A stretch of DNA of 17,957 nucleotides from Parcubacteria group bacterium GW2011_GWA2_47_7 (GCA_000999395.1 LCOM01000036.1:1-17957), one strand, 5' to 3'; shown: positions 1 through 8,117, numbered from the stretch's first letter. Notes: generated by a model from the sequence alone, not told the origin. Numbers and translations are program-made.

Positions 1-28
1 GGTACCCATTGGAAGAGAAAAATAGCGC

Positions 29-54
29 AAAAAAACCCGCGCGAACGCGGGTTT
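29..54 (-). terminator. Intrinsic terminator of the MFS-like gene
   Basis: A 9-bp stem (33-41 paired with 46-54) with loop CGAA is followed, reading on the minus strand, by a run of seven T. It begins 9 bases past the stop codon of the carrier gene at 63, so it should end that transcript. Confidence 0.85.
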
Positions 55-62
55 GTTACTTC

Positions 63-1721
63 TTAGTAACTGGTCTTTTTTCGCAAAAGCCAAACGGCAA
101 GCATTGGCACAACAAATCCGAGTGTGGTTACCACGATGAGCAAGGTTCCCAATTCACCGTAGTTCGCCTGTGTAATAATAGCATTCGTCGCTTCGTCTCT
201 CACTTCACGAGTGACCACGAAGACCTGATTCAAATACTTCGTTCCAAGGCTGGACGCGGAGAGTGCAAGGTTTGTAAACGATGCCATGACCGCAAAGAAT
301 GTCGCCTTGAGCTGCTCCGGTGCCGAATTCGCAATCCACGCAAGCATGGGAATCATTGCGACCTGCCCAAGAGGAGATGAAATTGCCGTATCGACAATCG
401 CAATGAAGCGTGCGTCGACGACTCCTCCGGTCATAGCGGCCGTCCACTCATGCAATCCGTAATACATGCCAATTGTCGGAAGCGACAGCAACGTTCCCGC
501 AACCGTCAGGAATCCAAGCACATATGCCATAGACCGCTCAGCGATAAAACGACGAAAACCGAGCATCCCGAGGAGGACTAGCGTGCTGCCGATGAATGAC
601 AGCTTCGCAAAAAATTCCTGATCGAAGTGCAATTCATCAATCTGCCACCACTCTATCCCCGGTCCAACTCCCGGCATCGCGCGATAGACGAAAATGAGGA
701 GCGCCGTGGCAATGAGCGTCCTGCGACCCTCCTTGCTAATCTCCTTCATGAGTTGATTTACGAGGAAGAGAATGATAAGAAGTGAGATACCAAAAACAAT
801 CTCTTGGCCTCCATCAATCTTGCTCAATCCGATCATAATGGCAGCAATTGCGAACGCAAGCCCACCACCAAGCAACACCCAGTTTATCGCGGGAGCCTTA
901 CATGCTCGATCGAGAAATGCCCAGGCCTCAGCTTTCGTTTTTCCTTGCGCAACGAGCGTCCGTACATCACTCCAACGGAACACCGATGCAAGCAAGACAC
1001 CGAGCACTGAGATCATCGGGATGGCGAGGGCAAGCTGGTACACAAAAAGATACGTAGCAGCTTTTTCTGCCGGCGGAAGATCTCCAACACCAGTGAGCAG
1101 AAAGATATTTACGAGAGATACCAGGATACCACCACCGATGATCGCAATGCGACCAAGTGTCTGCATGGTTGTGTGCATCACCTTGAGGTCGGCGTCGCCG
1201 ACCGCGGTGCCGTCAAGATTCATGCGCGGAACTGCTTCCACGGTCATCGCATCCGCGACGATATCTTGGAGCACATACCCGATCGGCGCAAGCAGAACCG
1301 CGATGACATACCACGCTTCCACTCTGGCAACTTCGCGCATCGCATCGGTATAACCAAGAAGTCCGACCATAATGCCGAGGCTCGACGCAATCAATCCTGC
1401 TCCGAGAAATACGAATGCGCTTTTCCACCGCCACATAAGATCGACAAGGTGACCGATAGGCATCTTGAGCACCCACGGCAAACCGATCCAGAAACCGAGT
1501 GCACTCAGAAATTCTGCAGAAAGCCCAAGGCGCTCCTTCACATAGAACGTGCCAACGATGGCAGTAATTCCGGAAACACCCGCAGCCATGTACACCATGA
1601 GCGGAGGGAGATACGAGGTGCGCATCTCCCGAAAGATCAAGAAGGGAGCCATGATGAGCCCCCACAATTTCATGCGGTACTCTGCCAAGTTCGAGACACT
1701 TACATCTTTTTTTAATTTCAC
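63..1721 (-). CDS. MFS transporter, BT1 (folate/biopterin carrier)-like
   Basis: A 552-residue integral membrane protein with about twelve hydrophobic segments, so a secondary carrier of the inner membrane. The first third carries LPWVLKMPIGHLVD (about 80-93) and then GYVLQDIVADAM (about 149-160). These resemble the PW-K-P-G-L-D and D-x-x-x-D signatures of BT1-family carriers, where the acidic residues sit in membrane helices. The substrate cannot be told from sequence; folate or pterin transport is only the family precedent. The start is GTG at 1721, chosen because AAGGGG lies 6 bases upstream; an ATG sixteen codons further in (1673) is the alternative. The gene stands alone, with a terminator directly after it and the helicase gene ending 90 bases upstream on the same strand. 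Confidence 0.75.
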   Translation of the reverse strand: MKLKKDVSVSNLAEYRMKLWGLIMAPFLIFREMRTSYLPPLMVYMAAGVSGITAIVGTFYVKERLGLSAEFLSALGFWIGLPWVLKMPIGHLVDLMWRWKSAFVFLGAGLIASSLGIMVGLLGYTDAMREVARVEAWYVIAVLLAPIGYVLQDIVADAMTVEAVPRMNLDGTAVGDADLKVMHTTMQTLGRIAIIGGGILVSLVNIFLLTGVGDLPPAEKAATYLFVYQLALAIPMISVLGVLLASVFRWSDVRTLVAQGKTKAEAWAFLDRACKAPAINWVLLGGGLAFAIAAIMIGLSKIDGGQEIVFGISLLIILFLVNQLMKEISKEGRRTLIATALLIFVYRAMPGVGPGIEWWQIDELHFDQEFFAKLSFIGSTLVLLGMLGFRRFIAERSMAYVLGFLTVAGTLLSLPTIGMYYGLHEWTAAMTGGVVDARFIAIVDTAISSPLGQVAMIPMLAWIANSAPEQLKATFFAVMASFTNLALSASSLGTKYLNQVFVVTREVRDEATNAIITQANYGELGTLLIVVTTLGFVVPMLAVWLLRKKTSY

Positions 1722-1811
1722 TCTTAACCCCTTACAAGGAATCTAATCTGATTTCAATCCTGCAGTATATTTCTGCTCTTGTCAAACAAGAGTGCACCCT
1801 AAACAGTAGTC

Positions 1812-3701
1812 CTACTTTTTGATGAATCCGAGCTTTTTGAGACGCGAGCGGATACCCCCAGGGAGACGCTTGAGCTCTGCTGCAATATCTTTTGTCTTCA
1901 TTCCCTTTTGAAACATGGAAACAAGTCGCTCCTCCTCGTCTCTCGTCCACTTTGCACCGAGCTTTACGGGCTTCTCTTTCGTCGGTTTTTCAGATTTGGG
2001 TTTCTTTTCTTTTTCGTGTCGATTGGGAAGCGCACCCAAAGACAGGCGCACGAGTCGAATGATTTCGTAAGAATACTTCCCTTTCAATTTTTCATAGATA
2101 GGTTTCAAATATCCTCCCGTCACAGACGCAATGGCTTTCTCTATTTCGCCCACCTCCCTTTCTCCCAACCCCGTGAAGGCTTTCATATCGAGCTTCGGCA
2201 ATTTGTTTGTTTGAGAAAGTTCCTCCAAATGTCCTACGATGGTGCCCTCGGTCATATCACGCAACTTCGCGACCATTTTGAAATTTTTTCCCGATGTGAC
2301 GAGCGAAAGTGTCTCGTCATAGGTACTCGTTTTTGCTGTAAAGTGAGATTTTTTTATTATTTCTTTTTTTACCAAACTACCCCCGATGGAGAGCAAGAAG
2401 TTCTCATGAAGTTGCTGAATATCCGCTTTCGGCATTTCGAGAAATCCCGCCTCCGCATCGTCCGAATGTTCTCGAAATGATTGGTCCCGTTCAAGCACAA
2501 GCGGATGCACTTCAAAAGCCCGTTGATTAATCCCCAGAATATGAAGCCCCGAAAAGGCCCTCACGCGCGAGAGCGCTACATACCCCTGCCCATACTCAAA
2601 TGCGCGCGAGAGGTCCATTGTGGCGGCATCAAGGCTCATTCCTTGGCTCTTGTGAACCGTGATAGCCCATGCGAGGCGAAGTGGTACTTGCGAGATGGTC
2701 GCCAAGACCTTCCCGCTGTCGTCGATAGCCCACTCGGACGGCAGTGCGGTGATATGCTCTCCCCCAGCGACTTCAACGATGGGGAATCCGCTGTCCTCGT
2801 CAAAACCGATGATTGTCCCAAGCGTGCCATTCACGTAACCATTGTCAAAATTGTTTTTGGTAAACATCACCGAGGCGCCCTCCTTGAGTATCAATTCCTG
2901 TGGCGAAAGACACCCCTTGATGAGTTGCTCGACACGCGTACTTGAGCCCTTAGTACTCATGAGGAACACTTCTTCTTTTGATTCAAGTTTTGCCAATTCC
3001 TCGGAATTCTTTTTATCAACATCAATGTTGTGTGTGTAGAGCTGTGGGATATCAAGCGGATGCTCTCCGGGAAGAACGTTACGCTCACCAATATACTCAT
3101 ACACGCTATCCTCCAATTCTCCGCGACGAATGGCACCCAAGGTCGACAGGAAGGCGGTATCCTCTTGACGGTGCTGTTCAGAGAGGTAGCAGGTTATCGG
3201 GTTGGCGAGACGCCACGCATTGGACTCAAAACTAAACTGCGCGCGCACTCCGCTTGCACGGTCGGCGATTGGCGGAAGCTGAAAGAAGTCACCGACAAAT
3301 ATTACCTGTAGTCCGCCGAATGGTTCTTCTTTTCTGCGAATCGTGCGTGTTGCCTCCTCCACCATTGCAAGCACTGTGGCATCAAGCATGGATATCTCGT
3401 CGATGATGAGCACCTTCGCACTCGCGATGCGTTTGACGAGCCCTTCGTTCGAAGACATTGCATCAAGGTCGTACTCGGTGAGTGTGCGACGAATACCAAT
3501 ACCGCTCCACGAGTGAATGGTCATACCACCGACATGTGTTGCGGCGATACCCGTTGATGCCGTAATGGCGGGATGAACTCCGTGTTCGCGCAAATAGCGG
3601 ATGTACGCATTCACCGTATGCGTCTTTCCGCTCCCCGGCTCTCCAGTGAGAAAGACGTTCGCCCCCGTTTTCATGATAGTGAGTGCAGTAGCCTGAAGCA
3701 T
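1812..3701 (-). CDS. PIF1-like DNA helicase with C-terminal helix-turn-helix domains
   Basis: A 629-residue superfamily 1B helicase. Visible motifs are Walker A GEPGSGKT (20-27), the PIF1-type ASTGIAA (48-54), Walker B DEISM (101-105), motif III GDFFQLPP (137-144), and late motifs VHKSQGMSLD and YVALSRVR (about 375-405). It should unwind DNA 5' to 3' using ATP, as PIF1 and RecD2 relatives do. Past about residue 440 a helical region resembles the helix-turn-helix found at the C-terminus of some RecQ and CPR helicases, followed by a basic linker. The last 45 residues (KWTRDEEERLV...LPGGIRSRLKKLGFI) look like a Myb/SANT or GcrA-type DNA-binding helix bundle. The start is ATG at 3701, with no Shine-Dalgarno, but a promoter lies so close that the message should be leaderless. 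An in-frame stop lies ten codons upstream, so no longer start is likely. Confidence 0.88.
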   Translation of the reverse strand: MLQATALTIMKTGANVFLTGEPGSGKTHTVNAYIRYLREHGVHPAITASTGIAATHVGGMTIHSWSGIGIRRTLTEYDLDAMSSNEGLVKRIASAKVLIIDEISMLDATVLAMVEEATRTIRRKEEPFGGLQVIFVGDFFQLPPIADRASGVRAQFSFESNAWRLANPITCYLSEQHRQEDTAFLSTLGAIRRGELEDSVYEYIGERNVLPGEHPLDIPQLYTHNIDVDKKNSEELAKLESKEEVFLMSTKGSSTRVEQLIKGCLSPQELILKEGASVMFTKNNFDNGYVNGTLGTIIGFDEDSGFPIVEVAGGEHITALPSEWAIDDSGKVLATISQVPLRLAWAITVHKSQGMSLDAATMDLSRAFEYGQGYVALSRVRAFSGLHILGINQRAFEVHPLVLERDQSFREHSDDAEAGFLEMPKADIQQLHENFLLSIGGSLVKKEIIKKSHFTAKTSTYDETLSLVTSGKNFKMVAKLRDMTEGTIVGHLEELSQTNKLPKLDMKAFTGLGEREVGEIEKAIASVTGGYLKPIYEKLKGKYSYEIIRLVRLSLGALPNRHEKEKKPKSEKPTKEKPVKLGAKWTRDEEERLVSMFQKGMKTKDIAAELKRLPGGIRSRLKKLGFIKK

Positions 3702-3714
3702 GATGACAGAATAC
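3651..3714. repeat. Helicase start-region direct repeat, copy A
   Basis: These 64 bases cover the first 17 codons of the helicase and 13 bases upstream of its ATG. They recur at 4818-4880 in the same orientation with two substitutions and one missing C. The two copies bracket the gene at 3811-4695. Confidence 0.95.
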
Positions 3715-3736
3715 GCGTTTTTTGGATTTCAATCAA
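3708..3736 (-). promoter_or_regulatory. Leaderless promoter of the helicase gene
   Basis: On the minus strand TTGATT (3731-3736) and TATTCT (3708-3713) are separated by 17 bases, each matching the sigma-70 consensus at 4 of 6 positions. Only 6 bases lie between the -10 and the ATG, so transcription would begin at or next to the start codon. The same arrangement recurs in the duplicated copy at 4874-4902, which supports a real promoter. Confidence 0.55.
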
Positions 3737-3750
3737 CCAACTTTTTTGGA

Positions 3751-3773
3751 CAAAAAGACCCGTAGCATACGGG
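3751..3773 (-). terminator. Intrinsic terminator of the 294-residue protein gene
   Basis: CCCGTA (3759-3764) pairs with TACGGG (3768-3773) across a 3-base loop. On the minus strand the stem is followed by TCTTTTTG. It lies about 40 bases past the stop codon at 3811 and just upstream of the helicase promoter, separating the two genes. Confidence 0.75.
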
Positions 3774-3810
3774 CCCTTTCAATCTTCCTTACGAAACTAT
3801 TTATGTCGCT

Positions 3811-4695
3811 TCAATCACCCATTGACACCTTTCCCAATGCCTTCATCATTGAATCAAAGACGTGTGGTATTGCATATGTGCGTGCACTACTTGTTCCTGT
3901 CACAGGTGCAATGAGAAAAGTATCGCGATCTGTATCAATTTCAGATTGAAGACTTTTAAGTACGGAGGCTGTTGGATAAACTCTTTTCATGAACATGGCG
4001 TACCACGGATAGTCGAGCTCTACATTGCCCGCCTCATCCCCACGCGCGACTGCGCTTACGGTGGTCCCCCAAAATCCGAGAAATTTCATTGGGAAATCGT
4101 GGGTTATCTCTACTTTGCCATTTTTTATATCAACATCAGTAAGGCCAACGTCCCCTTTAGCTTTGTGTGCAACGAAATGCTCAAAGTCAGCAGATGAATG
4201 CACCTCGTCCGCATCACTAATATCGACACCTTGTGAGGCATCGGTATTTTTATCTCTCATCATAAGTGCGCGTATATTGACGTGTAGTTCTGCATTCGAT
4301 AAACCATCTTCTGCATTTTCATTTGCACGCATCATTGCATTCTCAAGACCCCTCTCCTTTTCTTCAGCCGAAGATCCTGCCCCCTTCACACTTCCGCCTT
4401 CATCTGCATCCTCACTTAAAACGCCATCCTCCATCATGCGTGCCACCCCATCCTCGGTGGAAACTTCGGATGATTCACCCTTCTCAGTTCGCTCTCGATT
4501 CGTCGTTCCTACTAGTGACTCATTCTGACCTTCAGCCATCATGAGTGTGGGAACCGGCTTTTCAATATCGTTCTTTTCACTCACCCCACTCAATGTCTCT
4601 GCAGTGGCAGTAATTGTGCCAAGCAAAAAAATCCCGATAACTCCCGCACCTGCGTATAAAAATATATTATGTTTCATATAATCGAAATATACCAT
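3811..4695 (-). CDS. Signal-anchored protein with conserved C-terminal PWY domain, unknown function
   Basis: A 294-residue protein. Residues 11-30 form one hydrophobic segment followed by TATAET, so it is either exported or held by an N-terminal anchor. Residues 35-150 are acidic, rich in Glu, Ser, Asp and Met, with no visible fold. The C-terminal 130 residues look globular: a segment around SSADFEHFVAHKAKGD, a strand pair ending in MKFLGFWGTTVSAVA, then VELDYPWYAMFMKR. I associate this FLGF...PWY pattern with short extracytoplasmic proteins of candidate-phyla bacteria; that is memory, not a search. The ATG at 4695 was chosen because it sits 10 bases past the stop of a short upstream reading frame. 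The ATG at 4677 (MKHNIFLY), with TATATT 8 bases upstream, is equally possible. The gene lies inside a pair of 63-bp direct repeats. Confidence 0.75.
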   Translation of the reverse strand: MVYFDYMKHNIFLYAGAGVIGIFLLGTITATAETLSGVSEKNDIEKPVPTLMMAEGQNESLVGTTNRERTEKGESSEVSTEDGVARMMEDGVLSEDADEGGSVKGAGSSAEEKERGLENAMMRANENAEDGLSNAELHVNIRALMMRDKNTDASQGVDISDADEVHSSADFEHFVAHKAKGDVGLTDVDIKNGKVEITHDFPMKFLGFWGTTVSAVARGDEAGNVELDYPWYAMFMKRVYPTASVLKSLQSEIDTDRDTFLIAPVTGTSSARTYAIPHVFDSMMKALGKVSMGD

Positions 4696-4705
4696 TTTGT
4701 ATTAG

Positions 4706-4867
4706 TTATTTCCATAAAATTATTATGTAACAAGATGCAAACACAAAAATTGACCAAATAAGCATGTGATAATAGTTTTTACAGATCTGGTTCACTGTAA
4801 AGAATTTGCATGAAGAAAAAGACGTTCGCCCCGTTTTCATGATAGTGAGTGCAGTAGCCTGAAGCAT
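4706..4867 (-). pseudogene. Chimeric 53-codon frame carrying a duplicated helicase N-terminus
   Basis: The frame begins with the helicase's own start, MLQATALTIMKTG. One C missing from a C-run (five in the helicase, four here) then shifts it into unrelated residues until TAA at 4706. The Walker A motif is therefore lost and no helicase product is possible. The stop lies 10 bases before the ATG of the next gene, so if translated the frame could act as a leader peptide for it. It is more simply a duplication remnant. Confidence 0.6.
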
Positions 4868-4880
4868 GGTGACAGGATAC
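4818..4880. repeat. Helicase start-region direct repeat, copy B
   Basis: This copy matches 3651-3714 at 61 of 64 aligned positions: two substitutions and one deletion. It lies about 120 bases upstream of the 294-residue protein gene, in the same orientation. Confidence 0.95.
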
Positions 4881-4902
4881 CCGCTTTCACGAGCTCAATC
4901 AA
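4874..4902 (-). promoter_or_regulatory. Duplicated helicase-type promoter
   Basis: TTGATT (4897-4902), a 17-base spacer and TATCCT (4874-4879) stand 6 bases before an ATG, exactly as at the helicase. The spacer itself matches the helicase copy at only 9 of 17 positions while both boxes are kept, so the promoter may be under selection here, perhaps now driving the gene at 3811-4695. Confidence 0.45.
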
Positions 4903-4932
4903 GCGCAATACCCTGAGGTTCAGCTAAATATA

Positions 4933-5343
4933 TCATTCCACGCGAGCGAGCATTTTTTTTATTGAAACGATAAAAATAATGATGTAGACAATAAGCCCCC
5001 ATGCACAGGTTGGCAGACCAAGGAGATACGCTCCGATACCACTACTCACGAGCGTGGGAAGCTCACTGATGGTAAAATATCCGGCGAAGAGAATACCAAG
5101 TGCGGAAACAATGAACACTGAGCGGAGTGCGACTTTCGTGCCGAGTGCCCCGAATTGCTCGAGCAGCAGGAATGCGGACATTGCGAAGTACATGACGAAG
5201 CCGTAATAACACGCAGGATAACCGAGGAAAAACGGGCATCCTTCATTGAACGCACAGGTGCCGGAAAACAACTTCGTTGCGCTCAAATATCCTGAAAACA
5301 AAAGACCTGCAAGTACGAAGGAGAGTAATGAGGGATTTTTCAT
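4933..5343 (-). CDS. Small four-helix membrane protein, VKOR-like, with internal repeat
   Basis: A 136-residue protein with four hydrophobic segments (about 5-22, 46-62, 72-92, 112-128) and four cysteines (30, 36, 45, 113). The halves resemble each other: LGYPACYYGFVMY (40-52) corresponds to LGLPTCAWGLIVY (108-120). The motif resembles the FG-P-x-x-x-x-G-x-x-Y turn of vitamin K epoxide reductase homologues, quinone-linked enzymes that reoxidise disulfide carriers. No CxxC pair is present: C30 and C36 are six residues apart, so the redox role is only a suggestion. The ATG at 5343 has no Shine-Dalgarno, but TATAAC lies 8 bases upstream, fitting a near-leaderless start. Confidence 0.7.
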   Translation of the reverse strand: MKNPSLLSFVLAGLLFSGYLSATKLFSGTCAFNEGCPFFLGYPACYYGFVMYFAMSAFLLLEQFGALGTKVALRSVFIVSALGILFAGYFTISELPTLVSSGIGAYLLGLPTCAWGLIVYIIIFIVSIKKMLARVE

Positions 5344-5460
5344 AGCAAAATGTTATAGCTGATAAAAACTAACATGATTATATTATAGCCATTCTTCATG
5401 AATACATCATGAAGTCTGTTGTATATTAGCCCCCATAAAGATATCAAAGGAGATATTTTT

Positions 5461-7110
5461 TTATTTTTGCTTCTTTATCGCTGCTTTGATGAATGCGTCG
5501 AACAATGGATGCGATGTGAGTGGTCGAGCAGTAAATTCGGGGTGGAATTGGGTGCCGAGGAAAAATGGGTGCTTCGACTTCGGAAGTTCGGCTATCTCCA
5601 TCAGTTTTTCGTCCGGGGAAATTCCCGAAAAAACTAGTCCCGCTTTTTCGAGCGCTTCGACATACTCAGGATTCACCTCGTAACGATGGCGATGACGCTC
5701 TTGGACCATCTCTGCCCTATATGCCGCACGAGCAACGGTGCCCTCTTTGAGATATGCCGGATATACACCAAGACGCATGGAGCCACCGTAGTCCCCCGCA
5801 TCGAGCTTTTCCTGCTGCTCCGGAAGGATGACAACGACAGGGTGTTTCGTTTTAGGGTCTATTTCTGTCGTAATGGCACCGCGAAGCCCCAAGACATTAC
5901 GCGCATACTCAGCAACCAAGAGCTGCATACCATAGCACAATCCGAAATAAGGAACTTTATTGACGCGACAATACTCAATCACGCGTAGCTTGCCTTCAAT
6001 ACCGCGCGATCCAAAGCCACCAGGAACAATGATGCCATCATACCGTGAAAGCTTCGCGAGGTTTTTTGATGCATGCATACCCTCAAAATCTGTCGCGGCA
6101 ATCCACTCAATGACTGGCTTTTTCCCCGCATGATAGGCCGAATATTTCAGTGCTTCAATCACTGAAAGGTATGAATCCGCGAGTACAAAATCTCCCGTTG
6201 CAAAGTATTTCCCCACCATGCCAATCCGTACTTCGCCCTTTGTGTTCTTCGCCTTCTTCACGAAATTTTTCCAAGGAGCAAGCTCAACGGGTCTTTTGGA
6301 TTTTAGCTTGAGTAATTTCATCACTATCGTCGCAATATTGTCAGCTTCAAAATTCAACGGCACATCATATACGCTGTCGACATCAGGCGCAGAGATAACC
6401 TGTTCAATGCGCATGCCTGATGACGATGCAATCTTCTCTTTTCGCTTCATATCAACAGGAACTTCGCCACGAGCGATAATAATATCCGGCTGTACTCCAT
6501 AGGAATTCATCGTGCGGACCGCATACTGTGTCGGCTTCGTTTTCATCTCACCGAGCTTGCCGGGAACAGGAAGATAGGTCACGAGCACAAAGAGCACATC
6601 GTCTGGATTTGCCATCTGCAATGTCCGAGCAGCTTCAATAAACATGACACTTTGATATTCCCCAAGTGTGCCACCGATCTCGACGAGCGTAATGTCCGAC
6701 TTGTCTTTCTCTCCGGCAGCTTTAATGCGACGAATCACCTCTTCAGGAATATGGGGCACCGGCTCAACGCACTTCCCTCCATATCCAAGCGCGCGTTCAC
6801 GATCAATGACACTTTTATATACCAACCCTCCAGTCATATAATTTTCCGGATTCAACTCCTTTCCCAGGAAACGCTCATAGCTCCCCATGTCTTGATCAGT
6901 CTCAAGACCACTCCGAAGCACGAACACCTCGCCATGCTCAGTGGGGTTCATCGTACCCGCATCAACATTCAAGTACGGATCGATCTTGATTGGGGAAACT
7001 TTAAATCCGCGTGCCTGCAAAAGAAGCGCGATAGAGGATGTTGCAACACCCTTCCCCACTCCGCTCATTACTCCGCCTACGACAAAAATGTATTTGTGGG
7101 ACTTGGGCAT
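5461..7110 (-). CDS. pyrG: CTP synthase
   Basis: A 549-residue, full-length enzyme that makes CTP from UTP with ATP and glutamine, the last step of pyrimidine nucleotide synthesis, in the cytosol. The N-terminal synthetase domain (about 1-270) has the P-loop SGVGKG (16-21) and DPYLNVDAGTMNPTEHGEVF (44-63). The glutamine amidotransferase domain (about 295-545) has VPGGFGSRG, the nucleophile Cys392 in GLCYGMQ, and the His523/Glu525 pair in FHPEF. All key residues are present. The P-loop SGVGKG and LRSGLETDQDMG differ somewhat from the usual SSLGKG and DDGAETDLDLG, suggesting a divergent subfamily. The gene begins 16 bases after the ftsX stop with no Shine-Dalgarno, so it is probably co-transcribed with ftsX. 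Confidence 0.97.
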   Translation of the reverse strand: MPKSHKYIFVVGGVMSGVGKGVATSSIALLLQARGFKVSPIKIDPYLNVDAGTMNPTEHGEVFVLRSGLETDQDMGSYERFLGKELNPENYMTGGLVYKSVIDRERALGYGGKCVEPVPHIPEEVIRRIKAAGEKDKSDITLVEIGGTLGEYQSVMFIEAARTLQMANPDDVLFVLVTYLPVPGKLGEMKTKPTQYAVRTMNSYGVQPDIIIARGEVPVDMKRKEKIASSSGMRIEQVISAPDVDSVYDVPLNFEADNIATIVMKLLKLKSKRPVELAPWKNFVKKAKNTKGEVRIGMVGKYFATGDFVLADSYLSVIEALKYSAYHAGKKPVIEWIAATDFEGMHASKNLAKLSRYDGIIVPGGFGSRGIEGKLRVIEYCRVNKVPYFGLCYGMQLLVAEYARNVLGLRGAITTEIDPKTKHPVVVILPEQQEKLDAGDYGGSMRLGVYPAYLKEGTVARAAYRAEMVQERHRHRYEVNPEYVEALEKAGLVFSGISPDEKLMEIAELPKSKHPFFLGTQFHPEFTARPLTSHPLFDAFIKAAIKKQK

Positions 7111-7126
7111 AATGTGGAAAAAACTA

Positions 7127-7750
7127 TTACACTTTTAAATACCTCCGCACCGCAAGGAACGATGAAACCGCACCGAGAAATACCCCACCAACAAGCAGCA
7201 CCATAAATATCTGATTCAAATGCATGATGTAGTACGAAAAAAGGTCGATACCGCCGTAAAAATTTTCTGTCGCACTGCGCAACCAATGTGTGACCGGGTA
7301 GAAGAGTGCGGTCGAGACAATTGCTGCTACTATGCCGTACATAATGCCTTCAACGACAAATGGTCCACGCACGAACGAGTTATTGGCGCCGACAAGTCGC
7401 ATAATCGCAATCTCTTCACGAGACACATAGATGGCAAGACGGATTGTGTTGAACGTAATGACGATAGCAATACCGATGAGCACCAAGAGGAGTGCGAATG
7501 ATACGCGCTCGATTCCCTTCGTAATAGCAGTCAGCTTATCAATGACGATCTTGTTCTTGCTATAGTTGACGTTGTAGATAAGGTTTGCACCCGGACCGGC
7601 AGCCTCCTGCTCGCTCTTGATGTGCTTTGCAATCGCCTCATACTGTGACGTATCTTTTGCTTTGATATTCAAAATGGCACCGAGTGGATTGTCGATGAGC
7701 TCATCGAGCGCCTGCGTCATGAGGTAGTCATTGCTATTTAAAATAAACAT
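7127..7750 (-). CDS. ftsX: Cell-division protein FtsX, C-terminal part (frame-broken)
   Basis: A 207-residue frame covering the end of the FtsX extracellular loop and three membrane segments (about 84-102, 131-153, 179-203). The stretch IAIVITFNTIRLAIYVSREE and FVVEGIMYG are typical of FtsX, the permease-like partner of FtsE that transmits ATP hydrolysis to cell-wall hydrolases at the septum. It starts at an ATG lying 17 bases inside the end of the N-terminal frame, so coupled translation could make it a separate polypeptide. With the other part the total is 274 residues; about 35 residues of the extracellular loop appear to be missing against the usual length near 300. It could be a pseudogene, a split gene or a sequence error. 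Confidence 0.85.
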   Translation of the reverse strand: MFILNSNDYLMTQALDELIDNPLGAILNIKAKDTSQYEAIAKHIKSEQEAAGPGANLIYNVNYSKNKIVIDKLTAITKGIERVSFALLLVLIGIAIVITFNTIRLAIYVSREEIAIMRLVGANNSFVRGPFVVEGIMYGIVAAIVSTALFYPVTHWLRSATENFYGGIDLFSYYIMHLNQIFMVLLVGGVFLGAVSSFLAVRRYLKV

Positions 7751-7937
7751 TCACGTCGACCTTGCTCTTGATTTCCTGAAGTGATGAGTCAAGAAAGACG
7801 GACAAAAGAATGGTGGAGCCCACTACAAAAAGCGCGACGGTCATCACAAAAATTGCCGATAATGACACAACGGCGTTCCTCCAAAAATTAATGAATCCCG
7901 CCTTTACGATGCGGCTCGTACTAGTGAACATTCCCAT
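7734..7937 (-). CDS. ftsX: Cell-division protein FtsX, N-terminal part (frame-broken)
   Basis: A 67-residue frame with the cytoplasmic N-terminus, first membrane segment (about 22-47) and start of the extracellular loop, ending VDVNVYFK then TAG. FtsX proteins normally continue past VxVYF with 35 to 40 residues containing a PEV-x-x-V-x-Y-x-S segment. Here the sequence jumps straight to NSNDYLMTQALDEL in the +1 frame. The simplest reading is a deletion of about 100 bases that also changed frame. The start ATG at 7937 has no Shine-Dalgarno. ftsE, normally adjacent, lies 1.4 kb away beyond an accessory island. Confidence 0.8.
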   Translation of the reverse strand: MGMFTSTSRIVKAGFINFWRNAVVSLSAIFVMTVALFVVGSTILLSVFLDSSLQEIKSKVDVNVYFK

Positions 7938-8044
7938 GAGGGTATTTTCGCACGATGAGCCTCGTTCCGCAAATTATCAGCATCGAATGTTCGCGAAATT
8001 TCAAGAGATAAGGATGCCCGCCCTCTTGAACCATTACGCAAAAA

Positions 8045-8072
8045 TTGACAAACTGGTCAATGATGTTAATAT
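8045..8072 (+). promoter_or_regulatory. Promoter of the 131-residue orphan gene, with operator-like inverted repeat
   Basis: TTGACA (8045-8050, perfect consensus) and TAATAT (8067-8072) are 16 bases apart. An inverted repeat, ATTGAC and GTCAAT with a 6-base centre (8044-8061), overlaps the -35 box, a position suited to a repressor. Confidence 0.6.
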
Positions 8073-8117
8073 TCCCCTAGCAAAGTAAATTGATTACCAT
8101 CAAATAAGAGGCGCGCA

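Noticed and set aside
772..1715. Long plus-strand frames opposite the MFS gene
   Set aside because: They are antisense shadows: the minus frame has consistent membrane-protein sequence, family motifs, a Shine-Dalgarno and a terminator.
5435..5462. Terminator after pyrG
   Set aside because: The hairpin near the stop pairs well only as plus-strand RNA (with G-U), and no plus-strand gene reads into it; support is too weak to call.
7734..7750. Programmed frameshift as the way to make one FtsX chain
   Set aside because: The site TTT AAA TAG does not form a proper slippery heptamer for the needed +1 shift and no stimulatory structure is evident; even a shift would leave the loop about 35 residues short.
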